Below are positions 57,691 to 64,000 of a DNA stretch of 64,000 nucleotides, piece by piece (within the stretch, counting starts at the first letter, position 1; every line of letters starts with the position of its first letter). This DNA is from Thiocystis violascens DSM 198 (lineage in GTDB: Bacteria > Pseudomonadota > Gammaproteobacteria > Chromatiales > Chromatiaceae): assembly GCF_000227745.2 (NCBI RefSeq), contig NC_018012.1, forward strand, positions 1-64,000, given 5' to 3'. Below the pieces are notes generated by a model. The model did not search any database. It worked only from the letters and a program-made list of their open reading frames with translations, and was not told the DNA's origin. The translations under genes and the position numbers were made by a program.

Positions 57691-59520
57691 ATGCCAAAGA
57701 TCAACATTACCGACGTTGTCCTGCGCGACGCCCACCAGTCGCTGCTCGCGACGCGCATGCGCACCGAGGACATGCTGCCGATCTGTCCCAAGCTGGACGC
57801 CATCGGCTACTGGTCGCTGGAATGCTGGGGCGGCGCGACCTTCGATGCCTGCGTGCGCTTCCTGAAGGAAGATCCCTGGGAGCGTCTGCGCAAGCTGCGC
57901 GAGGCGCTGCCGAACACTCGCCTGCAGATGCTGCTGCGCGGCCAGAATCTGCTTGGCTACCGTCATTATTCCGATGACGTGGTACGCGCCTTCGTGGCCC
58001 GTGCTGCCCAGAACGGCATGGATGTGTTCCGCATTTTCGATGCACTCAACGATCCGCGCAATCTCAAGACGGCGATCGAGGCCACCAAGGCCGCCGGCAA
58101 GCATGCCCAAGGCACCATCTGCTACACGGTCAGTCCGGTTCACACCGTGGCCGGTTTCGTCCAGTTGGGGAAGGAACTGGCGGCCATGGGCTGCGACTCC
58201 ATCGCCATCAAGGACATGGCGGGTCTGCTGACGCCCTATGTCACGGCCGAGCTGGTGAAGGCGCTGAAGGATAGCGTCGACCTGCCGCTGCATCTGCACT
58301 CGCACGCCACCTCAGGTCTGGCCGATATGTGCCATCTGAAGGCCATCGAGAACGGCTGTGATACCCTGGATACCGCCATTTCATCGATGGCTGGCGGCAC
58401 CTCGCACCCGCCCACCGAGAGTCTGGTCGCCGCATTGCGCGGCACCGACTACGACACCGGCCTGGACCTGGAGGCGATCCAGGAAGTCGGGATGTATTTC
58501 TATCAGATCCGCAAGAAGTACCACCAGTTCGAGAGCGACTTCACCGGCGTGGACACCCGGGTCCAGGTCAATCAAGTGCCCGGCGGCATGATCTCCAATC
58601 TGGCCAACCAGTTGAAGGAACAGAATTCGCTGGAGCGCATGAACGCGGTGCTCGAAGAGATTCCGCGAGTACGCATGGATCTCGGCTATCCCCCGCTGGT
58701 GACGCCAACCTCGCAGATCGTCGGCACCCAGGCGGTGCTCAACGTCCTGACCGACAAGCGCTACCAGACCATCACCAACGAGGTGAAGCTCTATCTGCAG
58801 GGGCGCTACGGACGCGCGCCGGGCGCGATTAACCCGACCCTTCAGCAGCAGGCCATCGGCAACGAGGACCTGATCGACTGCCGCCCGGCCGACCTGCTGA
58901 CACCGGAGATGGAGCGACTCCGCCACGATATCGGCGAACTCGCAATCTCCGAGGAAGACGCCCTCACGTATGCCATGTTCCCGGAGATCGGGCGCGCTTT
59001 CCTGGAACATCGCGCCGCCGGCACCCTGCATCCGGAACCGCTGGAGCCGCTACCCAGCGGCGCTGGCCCCCGCACCGCGCCCACCGAGTTCAATATCGCC
59101 GTCCATGGCGAGACCTATCACGTCAAAGTGACAGGCACGGGACATAAGAGTCAGGACGAACGTCATTTCTATTTCGCCATCGATGGCATCCCGGAAGAGG
59201 TGGTGGTCGAGACGCTCGACGAACTGGTGCTGACGGGCGGCGCCCAGGGCGCGGTCAAGAAAGCCATCGCCGGCAAGCGTCCCAAGCCCACTCAGCCCGG
59301 CCATGTCGCCACCTCGATGCCCGGCAACATCGTCGACGTGCTGGTGAAGGAAGGCGATACGGTGGCGGCCGGTCAGCCGGTGCTGATCACCGAGGCGATG
59401 AAGATGGAGACCGAGATTCAGGCGCCCATCGCCGGGACGGTCACCGCCATGTTCGTCATCAAGGGCGATGCGGTGAATCCGGATGAGGTGTTGCTGGAGA
59501 TCACGCCGGCTGAGCGTTGA
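57691..59520 (+). CDS. pycB: Carboxyltransferase/biotin carrier subunit of pyruvate carboxylase
   Basis: 609 residues. The N-terminal HMGL-like carboxyltransferase barrel begins ITDVVLRDAHQSLLATRMRTEDM and contains DMAGLLTPY and HLHSHATSGLADM. A conserved carboxylase domain follows, then a C-terminal biotinyl domain with EAMKMET, biotin on Lys571. The sequence resembles oxaloacetate decarboxylase alpha, but no beta or gamma membrane subunits are present and biotin carboxylase lies upstream, which fits pyruvate carboxylase subunit B. Also known as oadA-like in Pseudomonas. Confidence 0.9.
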   Translation: MPKINITDVVLRDAHQSLLATRMRTEDMLPICPKLDAIGYWSLECWGGATFDACVRFLKEDPWERLRKLREALPNTRLQMLLRGQNLLGYRHYSDDVVRAFVARAAQNGMDVFRIFDALNDPRNLKTAIEATKAAGKHAQGTICYTVSPVHTVAGFVQLGKELAAMGCDSIAIKDMAGLLTPYVTAELVKALKDSVDLPLHLHSHATSGLADMCHLKAIENGCDTLDTAISSMAGGTSHPPTESLVAALRGTDYDTGLDLEAIQEVGMYFYQIRKKYHQFESDFTGVDTRVQVNQVPGGMISNLANQLKEQNSLERMNAVLEEIPRVRMDLGYPPLVTPTSQIVGTQAVLNVLTDKRYQTITNEVKLYLQGRYGRAPGAINPTLQQQAIGNEDLIDCRPADLLTPEMERLRHDIGELAISEEDALTYAMFPEIGRAFLEHRAAGTLHPEPLEPLPSGAGPRTAPTEFNIAVHGETYHVKVTGTGHKSQDERHFYFAIDGIPEEVVVETLDELVLTGGAQGAVKKAIAGKRPKPTQPGHVATSMPGNIVDVLVKEGDTVAAGQPVLITEAMKMETEIQAPIAGTVTAMFVIKGDAVNPDEVLLEITPAER

Positions 59521-59538
59521 CCAACAGGCGTCGGATTC

Positions 59539-59561
59539 TGGTCATCGTCTCGCGATGACCA
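59539..59561. terminator. Hairpin between convergent pycB and CNNM genes
   Basis: A 9-bp stem TGGTCATCG / CGATGACCA with a 5-nt loop just after the pycB stop, in the 101-bp gap of two convergent genes. No T tract, so termination is uncertain. Confidence 0.4.
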
Positions 59562-59621
59562 TGGATTGCAGCCATGTCGGGCTCACGCGAAACAGTGCGG
59601 CAAGCCACGCGGACGCGCGCT

Positions 59622-60896
59622 TCAACGCCGCCCCTTGCGCAGCGTGCGCTGAATGACCTTGACGGTCTTCACCCCTGAATCGGCGGTCTGGATGATCTCC
59701 AGCGGATGGTCGTGGAGCTTGAGGCTGGTGCCCGGCTCCGGGATGGTCTCCAGGTATTCGAGGATCAGGCCGTTGAGGGTCTTGGGGCCGTCGGTCGGAA
59801 GCTCCCAGCGCAGCGCGCGGTTCAGATCGCGCAAGCCAATACCGCAGTCGATTAGCAGACTGCCGTCCTCGGCGCGATGGATCTCCTCGATGCTGTCGGA
59901 AGGGTCGGTGGTGAACTCGCCGACAATCTCCTCCAGCAGATCGGTCAAAGTGATTAGTCCAAGGAAATCGCCGTACTCGTCCACCACCAGCGCCACGCGC
60001 CGCTTCAGCCGCTGGAAGTTGAGCAGTTGCTGATAGAGCGGCGTGCCCTCCGGCACGAAGTAGGGTTCGCGCGCGATCTTGCGCAGATGCTCCTTGTCCA
60101 GACCCTTCTCCAGCAGGGCATGCAGGGCGTTGCGGGCATGAAAGACGCCGATGACGTTATCGACGCCGCCGTCGAACAGCGGCAGGCGGGTATAGCCGGC
60201 GTTGCGGATGGCCTGGAGGATCTCGTCCTCGCTGTCCTGGAGGTCGATGCCCTCGACCTCGTGACGCGGAATCATGATGTCTTCCACGGTCGCGTGTTCC
60301 AGATCCAGGATCGCCAGCAGCATATCGCGGCTGCGCTCCGGGACCATGGCGCCTGATTCGCTGACCACGGTGCGCAGTTCCTCGCGACTTAGCGCCGTAT
60401 TCGAACCGCCTTCGGGGGCGATCCCCATCAGCCGCAGCAGTCCGTTGGTGACGAGATTGACGGACCAGACGATGGGATAGAGCACCTTGAGCAGCGGCGC
60501 ATAGACATAGGCGGCGGGAAAGGCGAGGCGCTCTGGATGGAGCGTGCCGTAGGTCTTGGGCGTGACCTCGCCAAAGACGAGGATCACCAGGGTCAGGATG
60601 CCAGCGGCGAGGCCGATCGCCGCCTCGCCGCCGAGGCGCAGCGCGATGATGGTGGCCAGGGCCGAGGCCATGGTATTGACGAAGTTGTTGCCGAGCAGGA
60701 TGAGTCCGATCAGCCGGTCGGGGCGGTCGAGCAGCTTGCGGGCGCGCCGCGCGCCGCGATGGCCCTGGTCGGCCAGGTGCCGCAGCTTGTAGCGGTTCAT
60801 GGTGAGGAGCGCGGTCTCGGAGCCGGAAAAGAAGGCCGAGAGCGCGATCAGGACGAACAGGGCGAAAAACAGGCCGGTCAGGGGAAGTTCGTTCAC
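59622..60896 (-). CDS. CNNM/CorC family transporter-associated protein
   Basis: 424 residues: an N-terminal CNNM (DUF21) membrane domain with about four helices (FFALFVLIALSAFFSGSETALLTMNRYKL starts it, VFGEVTPKT is conserved), two CBS domains (about 200-325, DIMIPRHEVEGIDL and LVVDEYGDFLGLITLTDLLEEIVGE), and a C-terminal CorC-HlyC domain ending near residue 415. Members handle Mg2+/Co2+ export or regulation. The start is GTG 60896. It is the YfjD/CorB-type rather than short CorC. Confidence 0.92.
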   Translation of the reverse strand: MNELPLTGLFFALFVLIALSAFFSGSETALLTMNRYKLRHLADQGHRGARRARKLLDRPDRLIGLILLGNNFVNTMASALATIIALRLGGEAAIGLAAGILTLVILVFGEVTPKTYGTLHPERLAFPAAYVYAPLLKVLYPIVWSVNLVTNGLLRLMGIAPEGGSNTALSREELRTVVSESGAMVPERSRDMLLAILDLEHATVEDIMIPRHEVEGIDLQDSEDEILQAIRNAGYTRLPLFDGGVDNVIGVFHARNALHALLEKGLDKEHLRKIAREPYFVPEGTPLYQQLLNFQRLKRRVALVVDEYGDFLGLITLTDLLEEIVGEFTTDPSDSIEEIHRAEDGSLLIDCGIGLRDLNRALRWELPTDGPKTLNGLILEYLETIPEPGTSLKLHDHPLEIIQTADSGVKTVKVIQRTLRKGRR

Positions 60897-60975
60897 GGAG
60901 TACCGAGGTGTGGCGGGCGTTGGCGCTATTCTAACGACATTCGGGCGTTGATCGTCGTTTCGGTCACCGTCGTTC

Positions 60976-61018
60976 GGTCCGCGCAGCGGACCCTACGGTA
61001 GGGTCCGCTGCGCGGACC
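60976..61018. repeat. 43-bp near-perfect palindrome
   Basis: Two perfect 21-nt arms (left begins GGTCCGCGCAGCGGACC) around a single central G. Each arm itself contains GGTCCGC/GCGGACC, allowing alternative folds or a cruciform. It lies downstream of the interrupted permease gene and upstream of the CNNM gene start. Confidence 0.75.
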
Positions 61019-61527
61019 ATCGGCCGATCGGTGCTGGCCGGAACGATGATCAAGATCGACAGGTTCTCCGACCCGACCATGACGTCTTGCAGAGACTCTC
61101 CGTTCAAGATTCGACGGCCGCCAAGGCACTGTGGCGGCGCGAATACATGAAATAAATCACGAGCCCCAGCGCCAGCCACAACCCGAAACGTAGCCAGGTC
61201 ACGAGCGGCAGATTCAGCATCAGATAAAGGCAGGAGATCGCGCCAAGCAGGGGGACGACCGGCGACCAGGGTGTCTTGAAAGGCCGCGGCAGATCGGGAT
61301 GCGTCGCGCGCAGGCTGACTACGCCGATGCACACCAGAAAGAAGGCGGCGAGGGTGCCGATATTGACCAGTTCGGCGACCTCGCCGATGGGTGTCAAGCC
61401 CGCGACCGCTGCCATCAACAACCCGCTCACCACGATGACCCGAATTGGGGTATGGCTCCGTGAGTTCACGCGGGCGAAAACCGGTGGCAGCAGCCCGTCG
61501 CGCGACATCGCCAGGAACACGCGCGTC

Positions 61528-61535
61528 AGGCCGTA
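61528..61535. repeat. Target-site duplication, left copy
   Basis: AGGCCGTA directly left of the IS end; the same 8 bp occur at 62333-62340. Confidence 0.9.
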
Positions 61536-62332
61536 GGTAGTGCCCCAATCTATAGGATCTAAAATCTGACTGGATTTATTCAAACATGAATCACTGCCCA
61601 ACTTGCAACACCACCAAGATCGTGAAGAATGGATTTAATGCAACCGGAAAGCAAAACCATCTTTGTCGGGAATGTGGCCGTCAATTCGTGATTGACCCCT
61701 TAGTTTCAGCGATTTCTGAAGAGACCAAATCGCTGATCGATCGACTGCTTCTTGAACGGATTGCGCTTGCTGGTATCGCGCGTGTTGCAAATGTCTCTGA
61801 ATCCTGGTTGCAAATCTATGTCAATCAAAAATACGAGGGCGTTCCGCGCCAATTAAACGTGCCAAAGTTGTCTGATTTTCGACTGGTTGTCGAGTGCGAC
61901 GAACTGTGGTCATTTGTTTTGAAAAAAGATGAAAAACAATGGGTTTGGATCGCGAAAGATCGTGACTCTGGATATGTTGTCGGACTTTATATCGGATCTC
62001 GTGGCATTAAGGGTGCGCAAGGATTATGGAATTCATTGCCACGCGATTATCAAGAATTGGCCGATTTCTACACCGATTTTTGGGAAGCTTATCAATCCGT
62101 TTTTCCAGAATTCCGTCATTACGCTGTCGGTAAGGAATCGGGAAAGACAAATCATATCGAACGATACAACTGCACACTCAGGCAACGTATTTCCAGGCTC
62201 GTACGAAAAGCACTTTCTTTCTCAAAAAAGCTTGAGAACCATATTGGAGCTATTTGGCATTTTGTCCATCATTATAATAGCACTCTCTCAGTTAAAGCTC
62301 ATTCGTGAAATCATATAGAGAAGGGCACTACC
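61536..62332 (+). mobile_element. IS1-family insertion sequence, 797 bp
   Basis: Terminal inverted repeats begin GGTAGTGCCC at both ends (10 bp perfect, then imperfect to about 21 bp). It is flanked by the 8-bp direct repeat AGGCCGTA. Size, transposase family and duplication length fit IS1 (768 bp, 8-9 bp duplications). Base composition is visibly more AT-rich than the host genes, suggesting a recent arrival. Confidence 0.92.
61586..62308 (+). CDS. IS1 family transposase (single-ORF type)
   Basis: A 240-residue protein uniting the InsA-like zinc-finger part (CPTCNTTKIVKNG, LCREC) and the InsB-like DDE part in one frame, so no programmed frameshift is needed. Catalytic residues appear as Asp in VVECDELWSFV, Asp in FYTDFWEAYQ and Glu in NHIERYNCTLRQR. 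The frame is intact, so the element may still be active. Codon use and GC content differ clearly from neighbours. Confidence 0.93.
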   Translation: MNHCPTCNTTKIVKNGFNATGKQNHLCRECGRQFVIDPLVSAISEETKSLIDRLLLERIALAGIARVANVSESWLQIYVNQKYEGVPRQLNVPKLSDFRLVVECDELWSFVLKKDEKQWVWIAKDRDSGYVVGLYIGSRGIKGAQGLWNSLPRDYQELADFYTDFWEAYQSVFPEFRHYAVGKESGKTNHIERYNCTLRQRISRLVRKALSFSKKLENHIGAIWHFVHHYNSTLSVKAHS

Positions 62333-62340
62333 AGGCCGTA
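62333..62340. repeat. Target-site duplication, right copy
   Basis: AGGCCGTA directly right of the IS end, matching 61528-61535. Confidence 0.9.
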
Positions 62341-63402
62341 ATAGAGCACCAGCATGACGGTGGTCAGACCGGCGATGGCCCCGGCCGCGACCAGTCCGGC
62401 GGCCCAGGGATAGCCGAGCCGCAGCATCACATCGGCGACCGGGGAGCCGACGTTGAGGCTGGGATAGGCTATGATCGCCGTGAGCAGCCCCGAGACCACG
62501 ATATAGATCAGGGTACAGACTCCAAGCGAAACCAGAATCCCGATGGGCAGGTCACGCTGGGGATTGCGCGCTTCCTCGGCGGCGGTCGAGACGGCATCGA
62601 AACCAACATAGGCGAAGAAGATCAGGGCCGCGCCGCCCATGACCCCGTTCCAGCCAAAGGGCATGAAGGGACTCCAGTTGGCGGGTTGGACATGGGACGC
62701 AGCCACCAGGATAAAAATCGTGATGGCGATCAGCTTGACCACCACCATGATCGCATTGAAGCGCGCGCTCTCGCGCACCCCCAGGCTCAGGAGCGCCGCC
62801 AGGATCAACACGATGAGCGCGGCCGGCAGATTCACCAGCCCGCCCTCCAGCGGCCCCTTCGTCAAAAGCTCCGGGAGGGCCAGTCCAACCGCCGCCAGAG
62901 CGTTGTTGACATAGCCGGACCAGCCGATGGCGACCGCCGAGGTCGCCACGCCATATTCGAGGATCAGATCCCAGCCGATGATCCAGGCGACGATCTCGCC
63001 GAGTCCCGCGTAGCTATAACCGTAGGCACTCCCGCAACCGCCGACGGAGGCGGCCAGTTCGGCATAGGCCAGGGCACTGAAGGCGCAGGCGATACCAGCG
63101 ACCAGGTAGGACAGGACGATGGCTGGACCCGCCTGGGTTGCCGCCGCGACGCCCGTCAGCACGAAGATGCCGGCCCCGATGATGGCGCCGATCCCGAGCA
63201 GCGTGAGATCCAGGGGACCGAGCACCCGCCGCAGTTCCCCACCGTGCAAGTCGTGACCCGCGTTGATCATCTTGGTTCGCAGTAATTCGGACAACCGCAT
63301 GGAACCTCCTGAAAAATCAAATGGACTGGGAGATCGCCACAAGTCGAAGCGACATCGAAAAATTCGTGGGCACGGATTTGCCCGCACCCATCAAGTCCGC
63401 GC

Positions 63403-64000
63403 CTATTTCCGCCAGAACTGTGGCGTAAAGAGGATCAGCAGCGAGAACACTTCCAGTCGCCCGAGCAGCATGGTCACGCTCAAGACCCAGGTTTCGAAAT
63501 CGGTGAGTCCGCCGTAATTCGTCGCCGGTCCGACCACGCCCAGGCCCGGCCCGGCGTTGTTGATGCAGGCAATGACCGCAGTGAAGGCCGAGATAAAATC
63601 CAGCCCGCCGAAGATGAGCAGGAAGGTCATGGCCACGATGCTCATGAAATAGAGAAAGATGAACCCCAGGATGGCCACGACCACGCGGTTGGGAACGGCC
63701 ATCCCGCCCACCGTGACCGGAGCCGCGAGCGCTGGATGCAGCAGCCGGGTCAGTTCGCGAGAGCTTTGGCGGACCAGGATCAGGGTGCGGATCATCTTGA
63801 TGCCGCCACCGGTCGAGCCGGAGCTGGCGGTGATCGCGGAGAGAAAGAGCATCCAGAAGGGGACGAAGGTCGGCCACAGGGCATAGTCCGTGCTGACGAA
63901 GCCGCAGTCGGTCGCGATCGAGACCAGATTGAAGCTGACATGACGCAGCGCCGTCAGGAAATCCTGATAGACCTCGCCCCACCAGAGATAGAAGGCGCAG
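63403..64000 (-). CDS. trkH: TrkH family potassium uptake protein, 3' part only
   Basis: The C-terminal about 198 residues of a K+ channel-like transporter; the gene enters from beyond the window end. ASSGSTGGGIKMIRTLIL is a selectivity-filter pore loop, ACINNAGPGLGVVGPATNYGGL is the last pore loop, and the end is EVFSLLILFTPQFWRK. It works with the TrkA gating subunit at the inner membrane. The stop is at 63403, about 100 bp from the permease start. Confidence 0.92.
   Translation of the reverse strand, partial: CAFYLWWGEVYQDFLTALRHVSFNLVSIATDCGFVSTDYALWPTFVPFWMLFLSAITASSGSTGGGIKMIRTLILVRQSSRELTRLLHPALAAPVTVGGMAVPNRVVVAILGFIFLYFMSIVAMTFLLIFGGLDFISAFTAVIACINNAGPGLGVVGPATNYGGLTDFETWVLSVTMLLGRLEVFSLLILFTPQFWRK

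Larger units (their letters stand above)
61104..63300 (-). pseudogene. APC-family amino acid permease interrupted by an IS1-type element
   Basis: The N-terminal part (63300-62333, about 322 residues) begins MRLSELLRTK after a perfect AGGAGG and contains GIGAIIGAGIFVLTG and FFAYVGFDAVSTAAEEARNPQRDLP, typical of cationic amino-acid transporters. The C-terminal part (61535-61104) continues LTRVFLAMSRDGLLPP to the end. Removing the 797-bp insertion and one 8-bp duplication joins them in frame as a 463-residue protein, a normal length. No other lesion is apparent. As it stands the transporter should be non-functional. Confidence 0.9.

Overview
The window reads as a high-GC gammaproteobacterial chromosome, most likely from a purple sulfur bacterium (Chromatiaceae) or a close relative. 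The main clues are dsrR and dsrS, accessory genes of the reverse-acting Dsr sulfur-oxidation system, together with a typical gammaproteobacterial yceD-rpmF-plsX-fab-pabC-mltG-tmk-holB-pilZ-tatD block and a proteobacterial cyanophycin locus. No rRNA, tRNA, CRISPR array or prophage was found.

Layout. 0-9.2 kb: housekeeping genes (Lpd3-like flavoprotein, DUF6279 lipoprotein, AlaC-type aminotransferase, homoserine dehydrogenase, a divergent Sfp-type phosphopantetheinyl transferase, Tex, a small lipoprotein). 9.2-12.3 kb: a minus-strand cassette of three Sec-exported proteins and a stand-alone periplasmic C39 peptidase. Two of the exported proteins carry a bacteriocin-leader-like MDGVTA(G/A)G motif just after their signal peptide. 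This is the best candidate for an undescribed system. 12.3-23.6 kb: the fatty-acid, cell-wall and replication block on the plus strand. 23.6-27.2 kb: pqiABC lipid-transport genes. 27.5-30.9 kb: dsrR-dsrS followed immediately by a two-component system. 31-41 kb: signalling genes, namely an EF-hand protein, a methyl-accepting chemotaxis protein with a TorF-type porin, and a 1177-residue kinase with three periplasmic-binding-protein modules coupled to a REC-DUF3369-GGDEF-EAL protein. 41.2-45.6 kb: an RND efflux pump operon.

46-55.5 kb: a cyanophycin region. Two adjacent CphA homologues show complementary degeneration: one keeps ATP-grasp and has lost the Mur-ligase P-loop, the other keeps the Mur-ligase and has lost most of ATP-grasp. 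A divergent ABC exporter and a DUF1854 gene, both of the kind associated with cyanophycin loci, flank a CapA-like gene pair. 55.7-59.5 kb: a two-subunit pyruvate carboxylase split by a Uma2-family gene. 59.6-64 kb: a CNNM/CorC-type protein, an APC amino-acid permease cleanly interrupted by a 797-bp IS1-family element, and the 3' part of trkH.

Genome plasticity is visible as the IS insertion with an 8-bp target duplication, a 65-bp dispersed palindromic repeat present twice, a 22-nt dispersed motif present twice, a decayed short-chain dehydrogenase fragment, and a membrane protein truncated exactly where it meets the end of a cphA gene.
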